Assembly (NCBI GenBank): GCA_903829015.1
Contig: CAIKOJ010000180.1
Location: 1-64,000 of the forward strand
DNA from: an uncultured Bacteroidota bacterium
GTDB lineage: Bacteria; Bacteroidota; Bacteroidia; Chitinophagales; Chitinophagaceae
Length of the DNA stretch: 64,000 bases
Direction: 5' to 3'
Below, piece by piece: positions 9,510 to 18,978 of this stretch. The notes below the pieces were generated by a model, which saw nothing but the letters and a program-made list of their open reading frames with translations, was not told the origin of the DNA and made no database searches. The position numbers were made by a program, and so were the translations under genes. Position 1 is the first letter of the stretch. The number at the start of each line of letters is the position of its first letter.

Positions 9510-9788
9510 CCGCCCTGAAAGGGCATCATCCCCTAGCGACGGGCATCGCCCATCGAGACGCCATGCAGTGGATATCGCCCATTGAGACACCGTACGGCAT
9601 CGCCCATCGAGATGACATAGGGTGGGCATCGCCCATCTAGACAACGCACGGCATCGCCATCGAAATACAATACTCGATTCTTGCAATTCCCAACCGCCCT
9701 GAAAGGGCATCATCCCCTAGCGATGGGCATCGCCCATCGAGACAACATGGGTATCGCCCATCGAAACAATTTGGGCATCGCCCCTCGA
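9510..9788. repeat. Hairpin repeat cluster 1 (GCCCTGAAAGGGC / CGATGGGC-ATC-GCCCATCG units)
   Basis: Two about 49-bp copies (9511-9559, 9695-9743) plus about 6 further GGCATCGCCCATCGAGAC-type units between convergent ribF and exoIII. Confidence 0.9.
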
Positions 9789-10553
9789 CTACACATCCAA
9801 TTCCAGAAACACCGGACAATGATCCGAATGCCTCACATCTGGCATTATCTCAGCATGCTTCAGCGACTTTTTAAGCGGCTCACTTACATTGATGTAATCT
9901 ATGCGCCAGCCCTTGTTGTTAGCACGCGCACCGGCAAACTGGCTCCACCATGTATACTGGTGAGGCTCGGTATTGAACTGCCTGAAAGTATCCACATAGC
10001 CATTGTCAAATAGCTTATCCATCCATGCCCTTTCTTCCGGCAGAAAACCTGTGTAGTTCTTATTGCGCACAGGGTCATGAATGTCTATTGCTTTATGGCA
10101 AATGTTGTAGTCTCCGCAAACTATCAGCTTGGGTTGTTTTTTTCTCAGCTCGGCTAGATAATCAAAAAACTCATCCAGCCACTGGTATTTATAAGTCTGT
10201 CTTTCTTCGCCGCTTGTGCCGCTTGGGAAGTAGGCGTTAACTATTGTCACCTTTCCAAAGTCTGCCTGTATAACCCGACCTTCAAAATCACTTTGTTCAA
10301 TACCATGGCCAGTTACTACGTTCTTTAGTTTGATCTTGGTAAGAATTGCCACACCGCTATATCCCTTCTTCTGCGCAGAAAAAGAATATATTTCATACCC
10401 CGCTTCATTGATCTCTGCTTCCGGCACATCTTCTTTGTGGGCCTTTATTTCCTGCAGGCAGATAACATCTGCCGGGTCTGTTTTTAGCCAGTCAATAAAC
10501 CCCTTTCTTACCGCTGCGCGGATTCCGTTTACGTTATATGTAATGATCCTCAT
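9789..10553 (-). CDS. xth: Exodeoxyribonuclease III
   Basis: MRIITYNVNGIRAAVRKGF, CLQEIKAH, GDYNICHKAIDIHDP, RIDYINVSEPL, SDHCPVFLEL. Confidence 0.95.
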   Translation of the reverse strand: MRIITYNVNGIRAAVRKGFIDWLKTDPADVICLQEIKAHKEDVPEAEINEAGYEIYSFSAQKKGYSGVAILTKIKLKNVVTGHGIEQSDFEGRVIQADFGKVTIVNAYFPSGTSGEERQTYKYQWLDEFFDYLAELRKKQPKLIVCGDYNICHKAIDIHDPVRNKNYTGFLPEERAWMDKLFDNGYVDTFRQFNTEPHQYTWWSQFAGARANNKGWRIDYINVSEPLKKSLKHAEIMPDVRHSDHCPVFLELDV

Positions 10554-10606
10554 GGTTTCTTTTTTATTGTTGTGAAAATAGGCAAAATCCTGTAATCCGG
10601 AAGTCG

Positions 10607-11302
10607 TTATACCAACCCCTCATCGGCCAGGCTCAGATATTCAGATCCTGCAATGATCAGGTGATCAATGAACTTGATATCCATCACCTCTGCCGCTTCT
10701 TTGAATTTATAAGTCAGTTTCTTATCTGCCTCACTTGGCCTTTTATTACCTGATGGATGATTGTGGGCTACAATGATCTGGCTGGCATTGCATAGCAGGC
10801 AGTTTTTAAGTATCATCCGTATATCAGCAACGGTAGCGGTGAGTCCACCGCTGCTCACTTGTTCTTCCTTTATGAGTTTGCTGGCAGTATTCAGGTACAG
10901 CACATAAAATGCTTCGTGGTTCAGGTCCTGCAGGTGCGGCATAATTATGTCTGCCGCCTGCTTGCTGTTGGCTATGGTCGGTATGTCTCTTGCCGCACTC
11001 AGTTGTCGGCGGCGTCCCAGTTCCATTGCTGCTGTGATGATAATTGCTTTGGCATCGCCTATACCTTTAATGGCCTGCATCTGTTCCAGCGATAGCCTGC
11101 CCAACTCACGCAGGTCGTTATTGGCTAGTGATAATACGTCTCTCGATACTTCCACTGCCGACCGCTGCGGTGTCCCGTTTACTATCAGTATGGCCAGCAA
11201 TTCAGCATCAGTCAAAGCCGAGGCTCCTTTTTCCATCAGTTTTTCCCGTGGCTGATCCTGTGCCGACCAGTTTTTAATAGTGTTGGGCTCGTTCATCAGC
11301 AT
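10607..11302 (-). CDS. radC: RadC family JAB-domain protein
   Basis: PREKLMEKGASALTDAELLAILI, NHPSGNKRPSEADKKLT, IDHLIIAGSEYLSLADEGL. Confidence 0.95.
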   Translation of the reverse strand: MLMNEPNTIKNWSAQDQPREKLMEKGASALTDAELLAILIVNGTPQRSAVEVSRDVLSLANNDLRELGRLSLEQMQAIKGIGDAKAIIITAAMELGRRRQLSAARDIPTIANSKQAADIIMPHLQDLNHEAFYVLYLNTASKLIKEEQVSSGGLTATVADIRMILKNCLLCNASQIIVAHNHPSGNKRPSEADKKLTYKFKEAAEVMDIKFIDHLIIAGSEYLSLADEGLV

Positions 11303-11428
11303 GAAAATACATGAATTTTAGAGTCTCAAAAACAATTATAAGGATTTGTATTATGGTTATCAGTTTACACTATTGGTTAAATGCAGTATTTCTGCCCATA
11401 GCCTGTTAACTTCGCACTTTAATTCCTT

Positions 11429-13030
11429 TTGCCTGTGTCCAATACTTTTACATATGTGCCGTACAAGGAAACCGGTTACTTTTCTCAGCTCGTAACTGAT
11501 TATCTGTCCGGCAATCCTGATATAGCACCTTTTTTTCAGTATGCACCCGATCTCTCGGGTTTAGAGCAGGCAATTGCCAATCGTAGTAATTTTCCGGTTG
11601 ATAGGGGGCTTTTGGTAAATGTGCTGACAAGACAATACACTGGTTTGTCTGAACTGCCACCGGTAACGGCTAATATCAACGCACTGGCAAATGAAAATAC
11701 TTATACCGTTTGCACTGCCCACCAACCCAATCTGCTTACCGGTTACCTCTATTTTGTTTACAAAATTATCCACGCTATCCGTCTGGCAGAAGAGTTGAAT
11801 GCCCTTCATCCGGATAAGTATTTTGTACCAGTTTACTACATGGGTAGTGAAGATGCCGATATCGAAGAGTTAGGTACATTCAGGTTCAGAGGCGACAAAT
11901 ACATTTGGGACGGCGACGGGCAAAAAGGTGCAGTTGGCCGTATGGATACAAAGGGATTAAAAAAGATCCTCACTGATCTCTTTAAATTTTTCGGCCCTCC
12001 CGGTAAAAACTGCGACGATCTGCAGCAACTTTTGACGACAGCATACCTGAAACATAAAACCATAGGTCAGGCAACCCGTTACCTTGTGCATGAGCTGTTT
12101 GGCCGCTTCGGCCTCATTGTCATTGATCCTGATGATGCCGACCTGAAAAGAACATTTGTTCCGGTAGTGCGCGAAGATCTGCTGAAAAGCAATTCCATCG
12201 ATATTGTTTCCAGCCAGATCGAAAAACTGTCGGCCAAATACAAAATACAAGCGCATCCCCGCGCCGTCAACCTGTTTTATCTGGTCGATGGAATGAGAGA
12301 GCGTATTGAGAAAACTGGCGATAGCTGGGTTGTTGTAAATTCAGATATACAATGGTCTGAAGCGGCCTTGCTGATTGAGTTAGAGCAGCATCCCGAAAGG
12401 TTCAGTCCCAACGTAGTTCTGAGAGGATTGTTTCAGGAAACCATTCTGCCAAATGTGGCATTCATCGGTGGTGGGGCAGAAGTAGCCTACTGGATGCAGT
12501 TGAAGACGCTGTTTGCACATCACAATGTCTTCTATCCCGCTGTATTCCTTCGCCAGTCGGTGATGTGGATACCTCCTGCTTCGTCTGAATTGTACAAAAA
12601 GCTCGGCTTCACAGTTGCCGAAATATTCAAGCCCGAGTCAGAACTGCAGAAAGAATACCTCTCAAAAAATTCGTCGGTTATCTGGCACACCGACGATGAA
12701 GCCGCCGGCATCGAAAAAGTACTCAACGATCTCAAACAAAAAGCCATTGCTCTGGACCCTACTTTAGAAGGAGCAGTGGGTGCCGCAAACGCCAGAATAC
12801 AACATCAGTTCGATATGTTGGAGAAGAAAATGCTCCGTGCCGAAAAACGGAAAAATCAGGTGCAAATGGATCGGATAACCCGCCTCCGGGAAGCACTTTT
12901 TCCAAACAATAGCCTGCAGGAGCGGGTAGAAAACTTCCTGGAATATTACCTCACTTACGGGCCATCCTTTTTTGATGTGATCAAGCAGGGAATACGGCCA
13001 ACGAAAAATGAGTTTTTGGTGATCGAATAA
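11429..13030 (+). CDS. bshC: Bacillithiol biosynthesis cysteine-adding enzyme
   Basis: TAHQPNLLTGYLYFVYKIIHAIRLAEELNA, VYYMGSEDADIEELG, FIGGGAEVAYWMQLK; start TTG 11429 or GTG 11435. Confidence 0.95.
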   Translation: MPVSNTFTYVPYKETGYFSQLVTDYLSGNPDIAPFFQYAPDLSGLEQAIANRSNFPVDRGLLVNVLTRQYTGLSELPPVTANINALANENTYTVCTAHQPNLLTGYLYFVYKIIHAIRLAEELNALHPDKYFVPVYYMGSEDADIEELGTFRFRGDKYIWDGDGQKGAVGRMDTKGLKKILTDLFKFFGPPGKNCDDLQQLLTTAYLKHKTIGQATRYLVHELFGRFGLIVIDPDDADLKRTFVPVVREDLLKSNSIDIVSSQIEKLSAKYKIQAHPRAVNLFYLVDGMRERIEKTGDSWVVVNSDIQWSEAALLIELEQHPERFSPNVVLRGLFQETILPNVAFIGGGAEVAYWMQLKTLFAHHNVFYPAVFLRQSVMWIPPASSELYKKLGFTVAEIFKPESELQKEYLSKNSSVIWHTDDEAAGIEKVLNDLKQKAIALDPTLEGAVGAANARIQHQFDMLEKKMLRAEKRKNQVQMDRITRLREALFPNNSLQERVENFLEYYLTYGPSFFDVIKQGIRPTKNEFLVIE

Positions 13031-13065
13031 ACCTGTTTTATTTTATCAGCTTCACTTACCTTTGT

Positions 13066-13491
13066 ATGGTGAAAAAAATAAAGACCATTGCATCCGTTTT
13101 GTCCATTTCCAGTTTGCTGGCATTCAGCTTATTGCTGACCAACTGTAATAAAAAGGATTCAACTAGCCAGGTGTTTTCAGGCGATTGTGCCCATCGTATA
13201 GCCGGTATTTATTCTTGCAGCGACTATTGCTCGTCCTTCGGGCAGCCTACTTATCAGTCCACTATTACTGCTACTGATGCAGTCAACATTACATTCAGTA
13301 ACCTTGGCGGCTCTATGGTTACAGCTGTAGTGGATAGCGTTGCGGGTACCATTTCAATACCTACGCAAACGTTTCCCGGCAATTTTTCAATATCAGGTAC
13401 CGCCACATTTACTACCAATCGAATTATTGTCAACTGGAGTGGTTTGGCATACGGTGCGCCCATAACCTGCAGCACCACCCTCACCAGATAA
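13066..13491 (+). CDS. Putative lipoprotein of unknown function
   Basis: MVKKIKTIASVLSISSLLAFSLLLTNC lipobox-like leader. Confidence 0.65.
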   Translation: MVKKIKTIASVLSISSLLAFSLLLTNCNKKDSTSQVFSGDCAHRIAGIYSCSDYCSSFGQPTYQSTITATDAVNITFSNLGGSMVTAVVDSVAGTISIPTQTFPGNFSISGTATFTTNRIIVNWSGLAYGAPITCSTTLTR

Positions 13492-13493
13492 CA

Positions 13494-14945
13494 TCATTTC
13501 ATTAGTTCAGTGTACCCAATTGTTGTGTAAGGCGCCGACCAGTTAGGTCGGAAGTACGTTGAGTTGATTCTTGCTTTTGGCCATATTTCCCAGCAGCCTA
13601 TCAAAGTGTCGTTGCCGGTTTTCAGGGTAGTGGTCAGCAGGTTCGGATCAGCAAATAGAAAAGTTCTTTGCGGGTCATCTCCTTTTAGTTTTGATAAAAT
13701 GATGCTTTCCACAGGTGCTCCCCAATTCATGATCAATGCACTGTCGGCAAATGGCACCGGCTCGGGGATCGCTATTTTCGTCAAATTCTTTTCTTTCATC
13801 TTGTTGAGCATGCCATCCAGTATAGCCACGCGGTTACTGAATTTATGATGAGCTTGAAAAATAAACAGGACGCGGACGCAGAATATAACTGTGATCAGCA
13901 AGGTGCCTGTTCTAATATTTAATTTAGGTAGCAGGTAGTACACAAATGGCGCGCTGCAAATGATAGCCAGTGGCATATACTCGCTCTCTATATAAAATCT
14001 GTTGGTGTTAACGTCTTTGAAAACTATACCTAACAATAATAGGTAACCCATTGCGCATAAAACAGTAAATACGCTGAATAGATATTTCCCCTGCCTGATG
14101 GCATAAAATAGCCCTGCGGCAAAAATGGCAATGAACAACCAATAGTTGTTGAGGCAGCCCTCAAAAAAATATTTAATTACCGGAGATTGAAGAATTTCAC
14201 CAATGCCTGGCAACTGTGTTTTTGTGACCAGTTCAATTTTCGTGGCGTCATACCCGTGCTCATTGCCCTGTCTGAACTTTAGATAAGAAATTGTGAGCAA
14301 TAACAGTGAAAACACAATTGTTTGCACCTTGGAATATGGCCATTCTTCTTTACGTAGCCGTGCTGCTACCCAAAGGTACACTGCCACTATCATCACAAGC
14401 GGATGTGTCCATATAGCCAGTGCGAATGTCGCCGCAAAGATCAGGATGCCAACCAACAAAGGTTTGCTTCTTTCTGCAAAATAGGCGTTGAGCGCAAAAG
14501 CCAGAAAGAGCCACGTTATACCCTGGTGTACCTCGTTGTTCGGCCAATAATAAGTATCGCTTACAAATAGGGTAAAGTACAGCCCGAACAAAATAGCCAG
14601 ACCGTAGTTCTTAAATTTATAAACCAGTAGTAAAGCAACCGTTCCGTAAAAAATATAAAAACTCGCTGAGTATAAAACAACCAGCATACGAAAGGGTATA
14701 CCTAGTTTTGAAAACAGCAACGGAAACATCTGTGTGATAAACGAGCCTATTCTGTGCTCTTCAATGTGCAGCCTGCCATCATTTACCACTCTAAATAGCA
14801 CGTGCGGGCTATCAATAAAAAGCATACGCTCTTTGTAAAACAAAACCGCTCCTGCCAGCAAAAGGAAAAGTAACGCCGGCACTAATTGTGCTATAGCCTT
14901 CATCTCTTTAACTGGTAGTTGTATAACGGGCTTGTTTTCCGACAT
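13494..14945 (-). CDS. Polytopic membrane protein, possibly glycosyltransferase/EpsG-like
   Basis: About 10 hydrophobic segments; start chosen at MSENKPVIQLP. Confidence 0.65.
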   Translation of the reverse strand: MSENKPVIQLPVKEMKAIAQLVPALLFLLLAGAVLFYKERMLFIDSPHVLFRVVNDGRLHIEEHRIGSFITQMFPLLFSKLGIPFRMLVVLYSASFYIFYGTVALLLVYKFKNYGLAILFGLYFTLFVSDTYYWPNNEVHQGITWLFLAFALNAYFAERSKPLLVGILIFAATFALAIWTHPLVMIVAVYLWVAARLRKEEWPYSKVQTIVFSLLLLTISYLKFRQGNEHGYDATKIELVTKTQLPGIGEILQSPVIKYFFEGCLNNYWLFIAIFAAGLFYAIRQGKYLFSVFTVLCAMGYLLLLGIVFKDVNTNRFYIESEYMPLAIICSAPFVYYLLPKLNIRTGTLLITVIFCVRVLFIFQAHHKFSNRVAILDGMLNKMKEKNLTKIAIPEPVPFADSALIMNWGAPVESIILSKLKGDDPQRTFLFADPNLLTTTLKTGNDTLIGCWEIWPKARINSTYFRPNWSAPYTTIGYTELMK

Positions 14946-15074
14946 CTGTTGGTAAAAGTAAAATTTAATTCCTTTTATTTGCCCGTAGGCGGCGCTATAC
15001 AATAGTGCTTTAAATATCGTTGGTCATATGCGGGCATGATTTTTGTGCGTTATATTTGCTAAAAAAATAGTTAT

Positions 15075-15707
15075 ATGAAACATACACTCATCATTTTGGC
15101 TGTTGCTGTTTTATTTATCCCTAACAGTCTGCACGCTAAAACCCCTGTTATTGGTAAAGCGAAAAAAATTGTACCTAAGGCAACATTTGGTTTAAAAGGA
15201 GGGCTCAATCTCCAACAGACTTCCGGTTCCCTCGCCGACAATGCTTTCAATGCAGGTGCTTTGGGGGGCGTATTTGTAGGGCTTACCAAAAAGAAAATAG
15301 GTGTGCAGGTGGAAGGTTTGGTGAAGTCTGCTAAAGTTGATTATGTACCTTCATTTTCTCCGGGTACCGGAGCCTCGGTGAAATACCACGTAAAAACGGT
15401 GTCATTAAATGTCCCTGTTTTGTTTGAATGCAAACTTTTCTGGCGCATTTGGGGTCAGGTGGGGCCTCAGTTCAGTACTATTCTCACTGCCGAGGAAAGT
15501 TCTAAAGATGTAAAAAAACAATTCAACACTACCAACTTCGATGGTGTGATTGGTTTACAGGCAATGCTTCCGGCTCATTTCACACTGAGTGCCCGCTATG
15601 TTTTGGGTCTCACGAATATGAACAAAACAGCAGTTAATTACAACGGAGCGGTTGATACCTGGAACGAACGCAGTGTGCAGATAGCCCTTGGTTTCCGTTT
15701 TCTTTGA
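15075..15707 (+). CDS. Outer membrane beta-barrel (porin/PorT-like) protein
   Basis: Signal peptide; FGLKGGLNLQQ...VQVEGLVKSAKVDY...LNVPVLFECKLF; ends in F-L. Confidence 0.75.
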   Translation: MKHTLIILAVAVLFIPNSLHAKTPVIGKAKKIVPKATFGLKGGLNLQQTSGSLADNAFNAGALGGVFVGLTKKKIGVQVEGLVKSAKVDYVPSFSPGTGASVKYHVKTVSLNVPVLFECKLFWRIWGQVGPQFSTILTAEESSKDVKKQFNTTNFDGVIGLQAMLPAHFTLSARYVLGLTNMNKTAVNYNGAVDTWNERSVQIALGFRFL

Positions 15708-15737
15708 TTCTTCGTTTGAAAGCCCGTTGTAAAATAA

Positions 15738-16406
15738 TTGGTCTATTTTTGTACAGCTAAAACAACTCATTTGAAACAACACTTACTATCCGCATTCATC
15801 GCTACTATATTGCTGTGTTCATTCAACAGCCATGCCCAGTTATTTTCGGGCGACCCGGCAAATAGAGATTCTACTGCTCCAAAGGTTGAATTTGGCATTA
15901 AAGCCGGACTCAACCTGCAGAAAATGGCCAGCGATTCTACTTGGGAAGACAAGATGAATCCGGGTTTTGCCGGCGGTATTTTTATGCAGACAGGTAAGAA
16001 TAAATTTGGAGTTCGTGTAGAGGTGTTGGCATCTACTGCCCACTATACCTTTAAGTACATTACCGATTCATTAGGTACTAAAGGCGACTTTACTTCGCTA
16101 AGCATTGATATTCCATTGTTATTGGAGTACAAAGTTGTTCCGTTCCTTTGGATTCAGGCTGGTTTGCAATACAGCAGTATCATTTCCATACATAACAAGG
16201 CGGGTTTTGATGGCGATTCCAAATTGCTGTTCAAGAATGGCGGATTTGCAGCAACCGGTGGACTGGAAGCTAGATTGCCAATGAAGTTCATTGCCGGAGC
16301 AAGGTATTCATACGGGTTTACCAATCTCAACAACAACACCATATTTACAGCCGAACCCTGGAAGACCAGCGCAGTGCAGATATACGTAGGTTATATCATC
16401 AAATAA
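15738..16406 (+). CDS. Outer membrane beta-barrel (porin/PorT-like) protein, paralogue of upstream gene
   Basis: FGIKAGLNLQKMAS...FGVRVEVLAST...LSIDIPLLLEYKV, same layout as 15075..15707. Confidence 0.75.
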   Translation: MVYFCTAKTTHLKQHLLSAFIATILLCSFNSHAQLFSGDPANRDSTAPKVEFGIKAGLNLQKMASDSTWEDKMNPGFAGGIFMQTGKNKFGVRVEVLASTAHYTFKYITDSLGTKGDFTSLSIDIPLLLEYKVVPFLWIQAGLQYSSIISIHNKAGFDGDSKLLFKNGGFAATGGLEARLPMKFIAGARYSYGFTNLNNNTIFTAEPWKTSAVQIYVGYIIK

Positions 16407-16453
16407 CTACCAGGCAGAATTGGGTGTAATTAAAGCTTCCCTGTGGTGCCGGA

Positions 16454-16594
16454 TCAATGCAAAATAGAAATAACAGGAATCGATAAGTGATTCGGACAGC
16501 CGTACCTTTTTGAGCCGGTGCAGGAAGCGGCTAATAAAATTAATGAAATGGCTATAATAGGTGCAAAGCGCCTGATTTTCGATAATAGCTGCAT
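16454..16594 (-). CDS. Small lipoprotein (46 aa), below the ORF-track cutoff
   Basis: Manual translation MQLLSKIRRFAPIIAISLILLAASCTGSKRYGCPNHLSIPVISILH*; lipobox LAASC; divergent from 16655. Confidence 0.65.
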   Translation of the reverse strand: MQLLSKIRRFAPIIAISLILLAASCTGSKRYGCPNHLSIPVISILH

Positions 16595-16654
16595 ACGTTA
16601 CAATTATAAATAGTAAAAAGCTCGTTTAACTTTGTACGAAGTTAGCACAAAAAT

Positions 16655-18025
16655 ATGAAAAACATTCACTTCATAGCAATTGGCGGTGCAATTATGCATC
16701 AATTGGCACTCGCTTTACAACGGCAGGGATATACAGTTTCGGGCAGCGACGATGAGATCAACGACCCCGCTAAGAGCAATCTCGCCGCTGCTGGCTTGTT
16801 GCCGTCGCAATTTTGCTGGGACGCATCGAAAATCACAAAAAATATAGATGCGATTGTACTCGGTATGCACGCCAAAGGAGATAATCCCGAACTGCTGGCC
16901 GCAAAAGAAATGGGTATCCCTATATTTTCTTTCCCGCAATACGTGTATGAAGTAAGCAAAAACAAAAAGAGGGTAGTGGTTGCCGGCAGTCATGGCAAAA
17001 CCACCATCACTTCAATGATCATGCACATACTCAAGCATCAGGGAGTCGCTTTCGATTATCTGGTAGGAGCCAGGGTAGCCGGTTTCGATCAGTCAGTTCA
17101 GTTGACCGATGCACCCATCATAGTACTGGAGGGCGACGAGTATCCTGCATCTGTTGAAGAAAAAAGACCTAAAATATTCTTTTATCACCCGCACATCAGT
17201 GTGTTAAGCGGCATTGCCTGGGATCACATCAATGTGTTTCCTACCTACGAAAATTATTTCAGCCAGTTCGAACAATACCTGCACGGCATGGATGCTGGCG
17301 CAAAATTGTTCTACAACAAAGAAGACAGCGAGGTGAGCCGGGTAGTAACTACTTCCGCAAGTCATTTATCGGTTACCCCATACGTTACACCACCTTTTCA
17401 TTACGAAGATGGTACGCCTGTTATGGACACGGCAACCGGTCCTGTCAAGGTATCCGTATTCGGCAGGCACAACCTGCTGAACATGCAGGCGGCTATTGAT
17501 GTATGCATGGAACTGGGCGTATCAGAAGCAGATTGTTACAGAGCAATAGCCTCTTTTACAGGTGCTGCACGCAGGCTCGAGAAAGTAAAAGAAGAAAAGA
17601 ACCTGCTGGTGTACCGCGATTTTGCACATGCTCCCAGCAAACTGAAAGCCACGCTCAATGCTGTACGCGAGGCATATCCAACACATCATCTGGTAGCCTG
17701 TTTTGAGCTGCACACTTTCAGTAGCCTAAATGAGCAGTTCCTTTCTGAATATGCACATAGTATGGATGCCGCCGATGATGCAATTGTATTCTTCAGCCAC
17801 CATGCCCTGAGCATGAAAGGCTTGCCGCCGCTCGATCCCGCATCAGTCAAAAAATATTTTGATAAGGACGACGTAAATGTTATCGACGACAAAACAACGC
17901 TGGAAGCAACTGTAAGAAGAATGATATCAGCAGGCAATGGTGCAGATGGTAAACCCGTTTTTTTATTGCTGATGAGTTCAGGAACTTTCGATGGAATTGA
18001 CTGGAATACTGTAAGTTCGCAGTAG
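16655..18025 (+). CDS. mpl: Mur ligase family protein, Mpl-like (UDP-N-acetylmuramate--peptide ligase)
   Basis: IHFIAIGGAIMHQLALALQRQGYTVSGSDDEI, VVVAGSHGKTTITSMI, FTGAARRLEKV. Confidence 0.85.
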   Translation: MKNIHFIAIGGAIMHQLALALQRQGYTVSGSDDEINDPAKSNLAAAGLLPSQFCWDASKITKNIDAIVLGMHAKGDNPELLAAKEMGIPIFSFPQYVYEVSKNKKRVVVAGSHGKTTITSMIMHILKHQGVAFDYLVGARVAGFDQSVQLTDAPIIVLEGDEYPASVEEKRPKIFFYHPHISVLSGIAWDHINVFPTYENYFSQFEQYLHGMDAGAKLFYNKEDSEVSRVVTTSASHLSVTPYVTPPFHYEDGTPVMDTATGPVKVSVFGRHNLLNMQAAIDVCMELGVSEADCYRAIASFTGAARRLEKVKEEKNLLVYRDFAHAPSKLKATLNAVREAYPTHHLVACFELHTFSSLNEQFLSEYAHSMDAADDAIVFFSHHALSMKGLPPLDPASVKKYFDKDDVNVIDDKTTLEATVRRMISAGNGADGKPVFLLLMSSGTFDGIDWNTVSSQ

Positions 18026-18042
18026 AATTTATAAATACCGGC

Positions 18043-18825
18043 ATGCCAAAATTAGCGCTCAAAAGACCAATAGTATTTTTCGACCTGGAAACCACAGGTA
18101 CCGATCCTGTCAAAGACAGAATAGTAGAGCTTGCTTTTGTGAAGCTGATGCCCGATGGTAAACGTGACAAACAGGTCAAGCGCATCAATCCGGGTATACC
18201 AATACCACCTGAGGTAACTGCCATACATGGCATCTCAGATGAGGATGTGAAGGATTGCCCTACATTTAAACAGATCGCCCATGCTTTGTACGACTGGATG
18301 AAGGGCTGCGACATGGGCGGCTATAACTCCAGCAAATTCGATCTGCCGCTCCTTGCCGAAGAATTTCTTCGCGTGGGTACCAACGTAGATTTTACTGAGC
18401 GCCACATGATCGATGTGCAGCAAATATTTTTTAAAATGGAGGCCCGTACACTCAGCGCCGCCTATAAATTCTATTGCGACAAGCCACTAGATAACGCACA
18501 CAGCGCCGAAGCCGACATCAACGCCACAATTGATGTACTCGACGCTCAGTTGGAAAGATATGCCGATATCGGTCACGATGTGCCCACCCTGCATCAGTTC
18601 ACCCACAACGATGAATATGTCGATTTTGCCCGCCGAATCATGCTTAAAGACGGACAGCCGGTGTTCAACTTCGGCAAGCATAAGGGTAGGAAAGTGGAGG
18701 AGATATTCAACAGTGAGCCGCAGTATTACGACTGGATGATGCAGGCAGATTTTGCGCTGCACACCAAGCAGAAGATTTCTGAAATTCTGAACAGGATGAA
18801 ACTGAAAAAATCCGGACTAAAATAA
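18043..18825 (+). CDS. 3'-5' exonuclease (DnaQ/DEDDh family)
   Basis: IVFFDLETTGTDPVKDRIVELA, GYNSSKFDLPLLAEEF, HSAEADINATIDVL. Confidence 0.9.
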   Translation: MPKLALKRPIVFFDLETTGTDPVKDRIVELAFVKLMPDGKRDKQVKRINPGIPIPPEVTAIHGISDEDVKDCPTFKQIAHALYDWMKGCDMGGYNSSKFDLPLLAEEFLRVGTNVDFTERHMIDVQQIFFKMEARTLSAAYKFYCDKPLDNAHSAEADINATIDVLDAQLERYADIGHDVPTLHQFTHNDEYVDFARRIMLKDGQPVFNFGKHKGRKVEEIFNSEPQYYDWMMQADFALHTKQKISEILNRMKLKKSGLK

Positions 18826-18978
18826 TTCAATTGAATATGTTTTATTGGTATAGGGTGGTTTTAGTTTGCACACGGCAAACTAAAACCCTGTTTTACCCGT
18901 TTATTTAGAAACTTTAGCAAACAATTGTAGAGAAATTCATCACTTAATCATTATTTTGCCGCCTTATTTTTCGCCCGA

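Noticed and set aside
9510-9788. Possible CRISPR array
   Set aside because: Direct repeats at about 25-bp spacing, but there are no unique spacers of uniform length, units are degenerate hairpins, and no cas genes are nearby.
9480-10013. ORFs 9480..9713, 9637..9819 and 9681..10013 in the ORF track
   Set aside because: They translate the hairpin repeats (MGIAHRDNMGIAHRNN, RWAMPTLCHLDGRCR) and are spurious.
10947-11255. Antisense ORF within radC
   Set aside because: Shadow ORF; no start context or domain.
15075-16406. Two adjacent beta-barrel genes as a new secretion system
   Set aside because: They look like ordinary tandem PorT-like outer-membrane paralogues; no other component nearby.
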